DNA of 64,000 nt from Bradyrhizobium betae (lineage in GTDB: Bacteria > Pseudomonadota > Alphaproteobacteria > Rhizobiales > Xanthobacteraceae), in NCBI RefSeq assembly GCF_008932115.1, contig NZ_CP044543.1, positions 3,540,501-3,604,500 on the forward strand, written 5' to 3'. The position numbers and the translations under genes were made by a program. Below the pieces are notes generated by a model. It had not been told where the DNA came from. It did not search any database and was given only the letters and a program-made list of their open reading frames with translations. Each line of letters starts with the position of its first letter. Position 1 is the stretch's first letter. Below, piece by piece: positions 55,613 through 64,000 of this stretch.

Positions 55613-56874
55613 TGACCGAAATGCCTTCCGGTTTTCGCGGCCGTATCCACCGCGGAACACAACAGATTGGTGGGACCTGCGTCGAACTTGAAGCCTGCGG
55701 GGAGCGCATTCTGCTCGATCTCGGGCTGCCGCTCGATGCCGACGAACTGTCCGAAACGCTCTTGCCGGATGTTGCTGGATTGCGCGGCCCTGATCCGGCG
55801 TTGCGGGCGATCGTGATTTCGCACGGACACGGTGACCACTGGGGGCTGTTGCCGCTGTGCAAGCCCGGTGTCCCGGTAGCAATGGGCGCCGCTACCGCCC
55901 GGATCATGAGCGCGGCGGCGCCTTTCGTGCCGAACTTCTTCGCACCAGATCCCGCTTTCGAATTGAGCGACCGCAGGCCCATCGATATCGGCCCGTTCCG
56001 CATCACGCCCTATCTGGTCGATCATTCGGCCTATGACGCCTACGCGGTGCTGATTGAAGCCGCTGGCCGCCGCCTGTTCTACAGCGGCGACATTCGCGCC
56101 CATGGCCGCAAGGGCGCGCTGTTCGAGCGAATGGTGAACCATCCGCCGCAGGGCATCGACACCATGCTGATGGAAGGCTCCAGTCTCGGCCGGCTCGACG
56201 CGGACGCACGATTTCCCAACGAATCCGAGATCGAGGCGAGGCTGGTCGAGAGCTTTGGGTCGCCCGGCTTTGTCGCTATCTCAGCCTCGGCCCAGAATAT
56301 CGACCGCATGGTCAGCATCTATCGCGCCTGCAAGCGCGCGGGCCGGACGCTGCTGCTGGACATCTATGCGATGGAGATCCTCAGAGCCACCGGCAATGCC
56401 AATCTACCTGCGCCGGGTTGGCCAAATTTGTCGGTTTACGTGCCAGAGTATCAACGCCGGCAGATCAAGAGAACCGAGCGTTTCGACCTGTTGGAGCCGT
56501 ACAGGAAGGCGCGCATCTATCGCGAACACATCGCGGAAATCGGCGACAAGACCGTGTTGCTGTTTCGTCCAGCGATGATGCGCGACGTCCAAGCTGCAAA
56601 TCTCTGGCCGAAGGCTCGCGCGATATGGTCACAGTGGGACGGCTATTTGAAGGATGGCCCGGGATCGAAGCTGAAGGCCGATCTCGCCGAACTCGGCGTT
56701 CCTTTCGAAGTCATCCACACGTCGGGACATGCGAGCATAGGCGATCTGAAACGGCTAGCAGGCGCGATTGCGCCAAAGGCACTCGTTCCCATTCATACAT
56801 TTGAGGGCGATAAGTTCACGAATTTCTTTCAGAACGTCGTCCGGAGGGCGGATGGCGAATGGTGGGGGGTCTAA
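55609..56874 (+). CDS. Metallo-beta-lactamase-fold hydrolase, RNase J-like
   Basis: 421 residues. MBL fold with the zinc motif ISHGHGDHWGLLPLC (HxHxDH, about 70-80), YLVDHSAYDAYAVLIE and RRLFYSGDIRAHGRK. The later part, EVIHTSGHASIGDLKRLAGA and ALVPIHTFEGDKF, matches the closing His motifs of beta-CASP/RNase J-type nucleases. Such enzymes cut RNA or DNA. It is coupled to the small gene upstream (ATGA) and to the next gene with no gap (TAAATG), forming a three-gene unit. Substrate not determinable; nuclease activity is the family expectation. Confidence 0.8.
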   Translation: MMTEMPSGFRGRIHRGTQQIGGTCVELEACGERILLDLGLPLDADELSETLLPDVAGLRGPDPALRAIVISHGHGDHWGLLPLCKPGVPVAMGAATARIMSAAAPFVPNFFAPDPAFELSDRRPIDIGPFRITPYLVDHSAYDAYAVLIEAAGRRLFYSGDIRAHGRKGALFERMVNHPPQGIDTMLMEGSSLGRLDADARFPNESEIEARLVESFGSPGFVAISASAQNIDRMVSIYRACKRAGRTLLLDIYAMEILRATGNANLPAPGWPNLSVYVPEYQRRQIKRTERFDLLEPYRKARIYREHIAEIGDKTVLLFRPAMMRDVQAANLWPKARAIWSQWDGYLKDGPGSKLKADLAELGVPFEVIHTSGHASIGDLKRLAGAIAPKALVPIHTFEGDKFTNFFQNVVRRADGEWWGV

Positions 56875-57780
56875 ATGGCCGAGTTCAAGCATGGTATCAA
56901 AAACGGAAAATTCATGGACGCGCTGGAGCGGCTCGCCGCGCGAAAGAGCTGGTGGCGGGACGTCCTGAGAGACCGCGAGCTAATTATTGCCGTACGCAAA
57001 GAATACCTGAACGTCTATTGGCAGGGGCAATCGATATTTATGGCGAGGTTTAGTGGGGGCGAGGTAGTCGCCTCCACACATCCGAAATACCTCCTGAACC
57101 CCGATATCTCCGGCCAAATTGCGCTGCGGGGCGAACTTTTCGACATGAAGACGCTGGAACCGAAGCTGTTGATGCGCAACTACGACTCCGGGGTGACTCT
57201 TTCGAAAATGAAAAAGGCTGCAGCCCTGTATTCGGGCGAGGAAAAGCAGGGCGTGCATGTTATTGCTACGTCGAACCCGTCCGTCGTTGACGTCGAGATC
57301 GCCTTCAACGCAAACGGCGTTGCCGATGTGGGCTCGATACCTCGACTGGATATCGCAGCCTTTGAAACGGCCGAGGAGGGCGTCGATTTGGTGTTCTGGG
57401 AAGCTAAACTTTTCGGCAACTCAGAGGTCAGGAAGGCGGTTGTGAACCAAATCAAGAAATATCAGAAAGTCATTTCCGCATCGAAACCCCAGATACTGGA
57501 CAGTTACCGCTGTGTCGCCGGCAATCTCGTTCGGTTTGCCGAGATGAGCGAAGGCACGCGCAATGTTAGCAGGGATATCCAGCGCGTTGCCGACAACAAG
57601 GCAAAACTATCTGTATCCGAGGCAAACGTTGGCTTGATCGTGTACGGATTTGATGCGCCCCAGCGGGATGGTCTCGGTAAAATAATGAAGGATCGGCTTC
57701 AGACCGAGTTGGCCGGATTGAACATCGGAAAACATCGAATCAGGTTCAAAGGCAAACCCAAGGGCCTGCGCTTCAATTGA
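56875..57780 (+). CDS. Hypothetical protein with possible PD-(D/E)XK core
   Basis: 301 residues. No family named with confidence. The middle reads GSIPRLDIAAFETAEEGVDL then VFWEAKLFGNSEVRKAVVNQ, which gives D...(E)xK and a following helix as in PD-(D/E)XK nucleases. The N-terminal part (SWWRDVLRDRELIIAVRKEY) is basic. It starts directly after the metallo-beta-lactamase stop. A nuclease partner of that enzyme is plausible; the motif alone is weak evidence. Confidence 0.6.
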   Translation: MAEFKHGIKNGKFMDALERLAARKSWWRDVLRDRELIIAVRKEYLNVYWQGQSIFMARFSGGEVVASTHPKYLLNPDISGQIALRGELFDMKTLEPKLLMRNYDSGVTLSKMKKAAALYSGEEKQGVHVIATSNPSVVDVEIAFNANGVADVGSIPRLDIAAFETAEEGVDLVFWEAKLFGNSEVRKAVVNQIKKYQKVISASKPQILDSYRCVAGNLVRFAEMSEGTRNVSRDIQRVADNKAKLSVSEANVGLIVYGFDAPQRDGLGKIMKDRLQTELAGLNIGKHRIRFKGKPKGLRFN

Positions 57781-57882
57781 AGCGCGATCGGGCTGGCATT
57801 CCGCTTTTTGCAGTTGGTCATGCCGGACCAGGCAGCGTTTTCGTGAGCTCTCTTTTTCTGACTAGATGTAGGTGGTTTTTCA

Positions 57883-58080
57883 GTGAGCAGGCAAGCAATC
57901 AAGGACAAGAATTTCAGGACAATCGGTTACATCGACACGATGTCAGATGGGAAGCAAAAAGCATTAGATGCCACTTTTCGAACGCTTGGCTACTTCGACC
58001 CGAAACGAAACATAACGCAGGATGCGAACTTTCGAACTATTGCTCAGGGAAATGTATTGGCGGGTTTGATCTACAAATGA
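57883..58080 (+). CDS. Small FRT-GY repeat protein
   Basis: 65 residues from GTG 57883, built of three short repeats: KNFRTIGYIDTMSDG, ATFRTLGYFDPKRN and ANFRTIAQGNVLAGLIYK. The pattern (F-R-T-x-G-Y, D/N-rich turn, final GN-LAGLI) is seen in small proteins of prophages and mobile elements; their function is unknown. Weak ribosome site. It lies 102 bp after the possible nuclease gene, same strand. Confidence 0.65.
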   Translation: MSRQAIKDKNFRTIGYIDTMSDGKQKALDATFRTLGYFDPKRNITQDANFRTIAQGNVLAGLIYK

Positions 58081-58160
58081 GAGACAGCGACGGAGGAGCT
58101 AGCTCTCGGTCGGCATGACAGGCAACGGGTCGTATCGGTCGGGACAGGGAACGGACATCA

Positions 58161-58539
58161 ATTGATCCATTTGGACGAGGCCCTGAAGCCGGCTCGCCTT
58201 CGCTGGCCGTCGGCATCTTCTGGCTGATACCATCTGCGGGTAAGACTGTCCTTTTCACGCAACGAAGCGCTCTGAAAGATGCCGAGCCATACGGCGATTG
58301 CCTTCCGGTCGCTCACTACGAGCTTTGCGAGCGTCTCCAGGCCTTGCCCTTCTCCACGCTGAAAAAGCGCGGTCTTCCGGTCGAAATAAAATCGGCCGAA
58401 TACGACCACTATTCCCGCGGCCGAATCGTCTACGAGAAAGAAACCTTCGGAGACCTTCGTATTCTATGCCGATGCCAGATACCAGCATCCGACTGGGAAG
58501 CTCGTAGCTGACCCACTACACACTTTCCGAGGGTTTACC
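58161..58539 (+). pseudogene. Conserved hypothetical gene with frameshift and lost start
   Basis: The frame read at 58212 (GIFWLIPSAGKTVLFTQRSA, DAEPYGDCLPVAHYELCERL, SAEYDHYSRGRIVYEK) looks protein-like but has no ATG, GTG or TTG after its upstream stop. At about 58440 the similarity shifts to another frame giving SETFVFYADARYQHPTGKLV. Deleting one base in the A/G-rich stretch at 58437-58446 restores continuity. No function known. The second frame runs open into the phosphatase gene. Confidence 0.55.
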
Positions 58540-59234
58540 TTGAATTTGATAACGTTTGCGATCGGCGACATTCATGGATGCTTCGACAGGCTGCAGTCAC
58601 TTCTTGCGGCTTGCGATAGAATCGGTGCTGGACGGAGGGCCCGGTTTATCCTTGTCGGCGACTACATTGATAGGGGGCCAGACAGCAAGCTTGTCCTGGA
58701 CTTCCTGATCAGGCGGCAGATCAATCGGGGCGATCGCTTCGTCTGCCTGCGGGGCCATCACGAGGAAATGTTGACCCGGGCCGCCGACAAGTATCGCTCT
58801 GATCGTGATCTCATGGCGTGGTGGGGCAACGGCGGTGAACAGACACTTGAGAGCTACGGAGTGGATGACCCGAGCGACCTGCCTCCCAAACACCTGGACT
58901 GGATGCGCAGTCTGCCCCTGCAGACAATCGATCCGCATCGATTATTCGTGCACGCGGGGATCAGGCCAGGTGTAGCGCTATCATCACAAGCAACAGGAGA
59001 CCTTCTGTGGATACGAGAGCCGTTTCTGTCTTCCGAAGAAGATCACGGTGTTCTCGTGGTGCACGGCCATACTCCTACCGCTTTCGAAAGCCGGACCTGC
59101 GGCCAAACCAATTGAATATCGATACCGGCGCCTGCTTTGGCGGTCCGCTCTCAGCCGCAGCCTTTTCCGACAGAGAAGGCGTTCCGCTATTTTTCATCAG
59201 GGATTCAGGCGAAATCTCAACGCCGGGCGAATAG
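58540..59234 (+). pseudogene. Metallophosphoesterase (Ser/Thr phosphatase type), frameshifted near its 3' end
   Basis: TTG start 58540 with GAGG upstream. Calcineurin-type motifs: FAIGDIHGCFDRL, LVGDYIDRGPDS, LRGHHEEML (GNHE variant, His for Asn), LFVHAGIRPG and VVHGHTPT. The frame ends early at 59115, but KPDLRPNQLNIDTGACFGGP and the rest of the family C-terminus continue in another frame from 59088 to 59234. One added A in the run at 59087-59089 restores the protein to about 231 residues. The His-for-Asn change in GNHE may itself reduce activity. Either a decaying gene or a sequencing error. Confidence 0.7.
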
Positions 59235-59263
59235 AATCCAATATCACTTGCCGATTAGGTCGC

Positions 59264-60115
59264 ATGAAAAGAACATCCCAACGCTTGAATTTGTCCACGT
59301 CAACGCTGCCCTCAGGACCGGAGTGGCCCGTAACGGTATTGCCGAATGGCAGCGGTAAGCGGTGGCTTGCGCAGGGTATTCTTGACCTACTCGCCATTGA
59401 TCCTGCCCAGCTGACACGCGTGATCGACCGAAGGGTTCACGAGGCGACTCAAACAGGAAAGGTCTATCACGATGCCCAAGGTGCGCGCGCGGCGATGGAG
59501 GGCTGGGCTTATCCGCGGACTTGGCTCGACTTCGAGACGATTGGGTTCGCGGTTCCGCGCTGGCGCGGAACGCGTCCTCATCAACCGATCCCTTTTCAGT
59601 TTTCCGCGCATGTCGAGCAAAGCAACGGCGACATCGAGCATCAGGAATTCTTGAGCCTCGACGGCACTGATCCACGTCGCCCGTGTGCCGAGGCACTGGT
59701 CTATATGATCCCGTCGGTCGGCGCGGTGATCGCCTACAATGCCAGCTTCGAAAAGAGGTGTATCGCAGAATTGGCGACAGCGTTCCCTGATCTGGAGGGG
59801 AGCCTTCGCGCTATTGCCGATCGGGTGGTCGATCTGCTGCCGGTGACAAGAGCTAACTGGTATCACCGGGATCAACGCGGCAGTTGGTCGATCAAGGCAG
59901 TCCTGCCAACAGTTGCTGCCGATCTCGACTATGCCGGCCTTGAGGTGAAAGACGGAGCCGGCGCTCAGAAGGCTTATCGCGAGGCGATCGCGGCAGGCGC
60001 TGGTGAATCGCGCCGGCAGGCCATCGATGCCGCGCTGCGCGCTTATTGTGGGCGCGATACGAGGGCCATGATCGTTCTGGCATCGGCACTGCTGGGGAAG
60101 CGGCCAGTAGTCTAA
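59264..60115 (+). pseudogene. DUF2779 protein, N-terminal part missing
   Basis: 283 residues from ATG 59264. The RNase H-like exonuclease-type core is visible: PRTWLDFETIGFAVPRWRGT (D-E pair), AVIAYNASFEKRCIAELA and LRAYCGRDTRAMIVLA. DUF2779 proteins are usually about 500 residues, so some 200 N-terminal residues are gone. The open frame extends upstream to 59048 but overlaps the phosphatase remnant and does not look homologous. Whether the rest still folds and acts is unknown. It is part of the decaying stretch 58.1-60.1 kb. Confidence 0.7.
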
Positions 60116-60204
60116 AGCCCGTTGACAAGAGAGATTCGCCGATCGGTACGACTCGGTGTTCCGAAAATGATGAGCCGTAGACGCAACAGAAATGGGGTGG
60201 GGTG

Positions 60205-61218
60205 ATGGACTGGTTTGAACGTTTAACAGGATTTCCTGAGGGGGATTACGCGACAACTGTTCAGAATCTGCAAGTTGAAGGTGAGCACCTGCACTCGACA
60301 ATAAACGGAAAGTCTTATCGCACAGGACGCCTTGAGCTCGCCTCGCTTAAGACACTCCGAGACAGGGTCAGTCAGGCAATCCGCTCACCTGGGCGTTTGA
60401 GAGTTTCTGCAGTCGTGGGTGACGTGAGAAGGATGCATCAGGCACCGGAGAATTCGACAGCACTATTTCAGGTCGCCTCGCAGTTCAATCTCCTAGAGAT
60501 GGCTTCGCCAAAGTTTACGCCAAATGATGGCGTGGGGTGCTACGAGCATGATCGGACCCAGGGACCAGCATGTGCTATCGCCGCGGGCGCGGCCACTATC
60601 TATCGCAATTATTTCGTTCCGGTGGATGGGCAGATCGGACAAACGGCCGAGCGCCAAATCAATTGCCTCCACGATGTTGGTGTGACATTGACAGGTATCT
60701 TGGGATTGCCCTTGGAGAAGCTATGGGCATTGAGAAATGGATACGCGCTCTGCAGCGAACTGGGGCTTGATGCGATTAGCGAGTGTCTGCAATCGCTTTC
60801 GTTGGAAAAGATCGACGAGATCCGAGGTGATCTGAAGGTCGGGGTGCATTCCGACGTAGAGGTCACTGACTCTCGAACGAAGATCAGGCCCGTCGTATCG
60901 CAAGTGTTTTGCTCGGCGTTGCCAGTGGCCTATACGAGGATTCCGAGCGAAAGATGGGCGCCATTTGCATCCTTGGTGCTTGAGGCTGCTTACGAAGCCA
61001 CCCTGCTCGCTGCAATCCTTAATCATGCAAATGGCAATTCGAGCGTCGTGCTGCTGACTCACCTTGGCGGAGGGGCTTTTGGAAACAACCCGGAATGGAT
61101 CACCCGAGCGATCAGACGCGCATTGGTTGCAGTTTCTGACTTCGACTTGGATGTGAAAATCGTGAGCTTCAGTAGAATAACCACCGATACAGCCGAATTG
61201 GTGAACGAGTTTCGCTAA
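60205..61218 (+). CDS. Conserved hypothetical protein, macrodomain-like features
   Basis: 337 residues from ATG 60205 with GGGGTGGGG just upstream. Conserved-looking blocks are FQVASQFNLLEMASPKF, DRTQGPACAIAAGAATIYRN and LLTHLGGGAFGNNPEWI. The last, a Gly-rich loop after a hydrophobic strand, together with the early Asn/Gly-rich blocks, recalls macrodomain or PARG-type ADP-ribose binding; this is a low-confidence inference. It is the last intact gene before the right border of the island. Confidence 0.6.
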   Translation: MDWFERLTGFPEGDYATTVQNLQVEGEHLHSTINGKSYRTGRLELASLKTLRDRVSQAIRSPGRLRVSAVVGDVRRMHQAPENSTALFQVASQFNLLEMASPKFTPNDGVGCYEHDRTQGPACAIAAGAATIYRNYFVPVDGQIGQTAERQINCLHDVGVTLTGILGLPLEKLWALRNGYALCSELGLDAISECLQSLSLEKIDEIRGDLKVGVHSDVEVTDSRTKIRPVVSQVFCSALPVAYTRIPSERWAPFASLVLEAAYEATLLAAILNHANGNSSVVLLTHLGGGAFGNNPEWITRAIRRALVAVSDFDLDVKIVSFSRITTDTAELVNEFR

Positions 61219-61358
61219 AGCGGGATAACCTTCTTGTTGATATCGGCGGTGGCAACGGGGATCGCTGCGAAGGCCGCTGGCCCGGGCTGGGGCGGATAGG
61301 TCTTCCTGGCAAGCAGGCTGATCAAGCAGTCTGCCTCCGGGCGTGCGATAAAGTTCAT
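61215..61358 (-). CDS. Possible small protein at the island's right border
   Basis: 47 codons from ATG 61358, ending in a TAG that overlaps the end of the preceding gene. FIARPEADCLISLLARKTYP and AIPVATADINKKVIPL look protein-like and the frame stays open about 10 codons further upstream. It may be the end of a truncated gene. No family recognised. Confidence 0.25.
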   Translation of the reverse strand: MNFIARPEADCLISLLARKTYPPQPGPAAFAAIPVATADINKKVIPL

Positions 61359-61718
61359 ACTGGCCCAGGCCTGGTCCGGTTGCGCGTCTACGCTTCGTCG
61401 TCAGCTGACATCACCGCCCACTTGCGTTTCACCTCGCCACCTTCGCCGGTTGGCCTTTTGGCCCGCCCCAGCGCCCTCTAGGAATGAGCCAGGAAGAACA
61501 GGCCATCCGATAAAGTCTCCTTCACTTCCCAGCAGTTCTTTGGGAGCGGGATAGCTTGTATGGAGGTATCAAGATGTAGGCCTGCGGGGCCGCTCCCGGA
61601 CTGGAGAAGTACTCCGTATGGGGGCCTCTCGCGCAACCGAGAGCTCCTCGGATGCACAAGCAGAGCAAGTTCGTTTACAGATTCTCTCCCTCCGCCATCA
61701 TCACCCAGCCTCGATCTT
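61359..61718. other. Gene-free right border
   Basis: About 360 bp without a recognised gene. No clear match to the tRNA-Ser 3' end and no dif-like repeat seen. Probably the joint between island and chromosome. Confidence 0.5.
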
Positions 61719-61994
61719 TCAGGCCGTCGGCACCGTTCCACCATCAATGACATATTCGGTGCCCGTGATGGCGCTAGCACGTGGCGACGCGAGGAACGCG
61801 ATGAGGTTGGCAACCTCGCGCGGGCTCGCCGGTCGACCGGGCGGGATGCCGCCTAGCCCTTGCATGACCATCGCTTTGCCGCTTTCGTAGTCCGTGCCGG
61901 CCTCTGCGGCGAGACGCTCAACGAAATGGACGGCAGCTTCGGTCTCGACCCAGCCTGGCGAAACGCGAACGACGCGGACTCCCTTTGGAGTCAC
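61719..61994 (-). pseudogene. C-terminal fragment of a short-chain dehydrogenase
   Basis: 91 residues with the typical SDR ending: [36 protein letters not shown] and [11 protein letters not shown]. The NAD-binding N-terminus (TGxxxGIG) and the catalytic YxxxK are absent: upstream the frame meets a stop 16 codons earlier. So about 160 residues have been lost. The fragment ends next to the LysR gene, which may once have regulated it. It marks the right backbone. Confidence 0.8.
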
Positions 61995-62024
61995 CTCCTT
62001 CGATGACGCGCGCAGCGCGTCGCC

Positions 62025-62978
62025 TCACTTCAGCACCCTCCACTTCCTATCCCCCGCACGTTTCAGCGCCGGATCGCTCACCCGCACATGCTCCGCAAGA
62101 AAATCGATGAACGCGCGGACGCGCGCGGGCAGTGGCGCGGTGTGGCCGACATAGACGGCGTGGATGTCTTCGCGGTCGCCGGGGTTGTAGTTTTGCAGCA
62201 CAGGCACGAGGCGGCCGGCTTCGATGTCGGGGGCGATGTGGAAGAGGGCGAGGCGGGCGAGACCGACGCCGCCGAGGCAGAGGCGGCGCGCCGCTTCGCC
62301 GTCGCTCACGCGCGCGGCCGGCGGCGGCACGGCTTCCTCGGAATGGTCGCCGCGCTTGAACGGCCAGCCGCGGATACTGCGCGGAAAGGTCCAGCCGATG
62401 CCGCGGTGATCGGCGAGATCCGCCGGTGTCTTCGGCGTGCCCCAGGGCGCCAGATAATCCGGCGCGCCGACCACGACCATGCGGCTGGAGCCGAGCTTTC
62501 GCGCGACGAGGCGTGAGGCGCGTAGCGGTCCAACGCGGGTGGCGACGTCGGCGCGCTCCTGCATCAGGTCGATCAACGTGTCGGTCAGGACCAGATCGAT
62601 CGTGACGTCGGGATGCTGTTCGAGGAAGCGCGGGATCAGCGGCATTACATGCAGCATGCCGAAGGGGATGTTGCTGTTCACGGTGAGGCGGCCGCGTGGC
62701 GTGGCGCCGGAGGCGGCCTCGCGCTCGGCTTCTTCCATCTCGGCGAGGATGCGCACCGCGCGCTGATAGAAGGCCTGGCCTTCCTCCGTCAGCGTGAGCT
62801 TGCGCGTGGTGCGGTTGATCAGGCGCGTGCCGAGCCGCGCCTCCAGCCGCGAGATCAGCTTGCTCACGCCCGACGGCGTCAGGCGCAGTTTTCGCGCGGC
62901 CTGCGTGAAGCCGCCGAGATCGACGACACGGACGAAGACCTCCATCTCGGCGGAACGGTTGGTGTCGAAACGGGCCAT
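62025..62978 (-). CDS. LysR-family transcriptional regulator
   Basis: 317 residues. N-terminal winged helix-turn-helix: FTQAARKLRLTPSGVSKLIS and LEARLGTRLINRTTRKLTLT. The effector-binding domain follows with GRLTVNSNIPFGMLHVMPLI and DLVLTDTLIDLMQERADVATR. It begins 98 bp from the divergent MFS permease gene, the usual arrangement for a LysR protein controlling its neighbour. The truncated SDR gene follows downstream. Confidence 0.93.
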   Translation of the reverse strand: MARFDTNRSAEMEVFVRVVDLGGFTQAARKLRLTPSGVSKLISRLEARLGTRLINRTTRKLTLTEEGQAFYQRAVRILAEMEEAEREAASGATPRGRLTVNSNIPFGMLHVMPLIPRFLEQHPDVTIDLVLTDTLIDLMQERADVATRVGPLRASRLVARKLGSSRMVVVGAPDYLAPWGTPKTPADLADHRGIGWTFPRSIRGWPFKRGDHSEEAVPPPAARVSDGEAARRLCLGGVGLARLALFHIAPDIEAGRLVPVLQNYNPGDREDIHAVYVGHTAPLPARVRAFIDFLAEHVRVSDPALKRAGDRKWRVLK

Positions 62979-63076
62979 GTTGAATTCATGTCACAAATGA
63001 TTGGATTGCGGACATTCTAATGGTTTTGCTGCGGCGCGGCTATCTGCGTGGCTCGTCTCATCCCTTGGAGCCACGC

Positions 63077-64000
63077 ATGCCTCCCGCCGTCCTCGCCCTC
63101 ACCGCCGGTGCCTTCGGCATCGGCACCACCGAGTTCATCATCATGGGCCTGCTGCTCCAGGTCGCCGCCGACATGCACGTCTCCGTGCCGGTCGCGGGCC
63201 TGCTCATCTCCGGCTATGCGCTCGGCGTGTTCGTCGGCGCCCCCGTGCTGACCCTGGCGACGCGGCGGATGCCGCGGAAAACCGTGCTGCTGGCGCTGAT
63301 GGCGATCTTCACGCTGGGCAATGCCGCCTGCGCGCTGGCGCCGAACTACGAATTGCTGATGGTCGCGCGCGTGCTGACGTCGCTCGCTCACGGCACCTTC
63401 TTCGGCGTCGGCTCGGTGGTGGCCACCAGCCTCGTCGCGGAGGACAAGCGGGCCTCCGCCATTGCCACCATGTTCATCGGCCTGACGGTCGCAACCCTCC
63501 TCGGCGTGCCCTTCGGCGCATGGTTCGGCCTGATGCTCGGCTGGCGCGCGGCGTTCTGGGCGGTGACGGTGATCGGCGTGGTCGCCTTTGCCGTGGTGGC
63601 CGCGTTCGTGCCCGGCCATGTCGGCAACGGCGACAAGCCGATCTCGCTCGCCGAAGAAGTGGCCGTGCTCGCCCGTCCGCAGGTGCTGCTTGGCCTTGCC
63701 ATGACCGTGTTCGGTTTCGCGGGCCTGTTCGTCGTCTTCACCTACATCCAGCCGATCCTGACCCGCTTCACCGGCTTTCCGGAAGCTGCGGTGTCGCCGA
63801 TCCTGCTGGTATTCGGCGCAGGTCTTGCGATCGGCAATGTCGCCGGCGGCAAGCTCGCCGATCGCGGCCTTGCGCGCGCCCTGATCGGCACGCTCGCGGC
63901 GCTCGCCATCGTGCTGCTTGGTCTCGCCGCCGTGCTGTCGGTCAAGATCGCCGCCATCGTGCTGATCCTGCTGCTCGGCATTGCGGCCTTCGCGACGGTC
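63077..64000 (+). CDS. MFS efflux permease, AraJ/YdhP-like, 3' end outside window
   Basis: 308 residues in the window, frame open to the last base. DHA1-type drug or sugar efflux permease: start TAGAFGIGTTEFIIMGLL, motif A-like ATRRMPRKTVLLALM, and LTSLAHGTFFGVGSVVATSL. At least nine membrane segments are visible. TTGGAG stands 7 bases before ATG 63077. It is divergent from the LysR gene and probably controlled by it. The transported compound cannot be told. Confidence 0.9.
   Translation, partial: MPPAVLALTAGAFGIGTTEFIIMGLLLQVAADMHVSVPVAGLLISGYALGVFVGAPVLTLATRRMPRKTVLLALMAIFTLGNAACALAPNYELLMVARVLTSLAHGTFFGVGSVVATSLVAEDKRASAIATMFIGLTVATLLGVPFGAWFGLMLGWRAAFWAVTVIGVVAFAVVAAFVPGHVGNGDKPISLAEEVAVLARPQVLLGLAMTVFGFAGLFVVFTYIQPILTRFTGFPEAAVSPILLVFGAGLAIGNVAGGKLADRGLARALIGTLAALAIVLLGLAAVLSVKIAAIVLILLLGIAAFATV

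Noticed and set aside
61683..61697. TCTCTCC...GCCA as a copy of the tRNA-Ser 3' end (right att site)
   Set aside because: A 4-base interruption breaks the match and the flanks do not agree; too weak to call an attachment site.

Overview
The window reads as chromosome of a high-GC alphaproteobacterium, most likely Bradyrhizobium or a close relative. This rests on the aromatic catabolism genes, a form II CO-dehydrogenase-like operon, paired chemoreceptors, trehalose synthesis genes and rhizobial-style GC-rich intergenic hairpins. It is a conserved chromosomal backbone (1-19.76 kb and about 61.7-64 kb) interrupted by a roughly 41 kb accessory island.

Left backbone. Homogentisate dioxygenase (5'-truncated by the window), fumarylacetoacetase and 4-hydroxyphenylpyruvate dioxygenase form a tyrosine/homogentisate pathway, with a divergent Lrp/AsnC regulator beside hppD. 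Then come an alpha-methylacyl-CoA racemase-type CoA transferase, a coxS-coxL-coxM operon on the minus strand, two tandem chemoreceptors with nearly identical signalling halves, an MFS transporter, otsB-otsA, a small secreted protein and tRNA-Ser(GGA).

Island, 19.8 to about 61.4 kb. It starts just after the tRNA. The modules in order are: (a) a yhaO-yhaN-AAA ATPase operon flanked by two copies of a 30-bp stem-loop element; (b) a large serine recombinase with its usual DUF2924 and small partner genes, an AlpA-like regulator, and a prophage scrap (ParB-methyltransferase plus small terminase, no large terminase); (c) an 1811-residue DUF4011/SF1 helicase with a Vsr-like nuclease and a GreA-C-like tail; (d) a lone PD-(D/E)XK-like nuclease gene; (e) an unknown gene plus a PLD-type protein, convergent with a RecB/AddB-like helicase-nuclease pair whose AddB half is split at a G6 tract; (f) an agmatine-deiminase-like gene overlapping a UDG-superfamily gene, convergent with a WYL regulator and a PcfJ-like gene; (g) a metallo-beta-lactamase-fold protein with a possible PD-(D/E)XK partner; (h) a decaying tail with frameshifted and truncated genes and a conserved hypothetical. 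Nuclease, helicase and ATPase content of this kind is typical of a defence island.

The most unusual observation is a degenerate repeat found five times (28.50, 35.30, 41.14, 42.54 and 55.10 kb), always between genes, always in the same orientation, and sitting between cargo modules. Each copy can be written as an 11-bp arm, a 6-bp variable spacer and an 11-bp arm, with CATAA ending the left arm and usually GCGAA inside the right arm. This is the layout of Xer dif sites, so the island may have been built by dif-like, Xer-type cassette exchange. That mechanism is inference; the repeats themselves are visible.

Right backbone. A C-terminal SDR fragment, a LysR regulator and an MFS efflux permease (3'-truncated by the window) follow.
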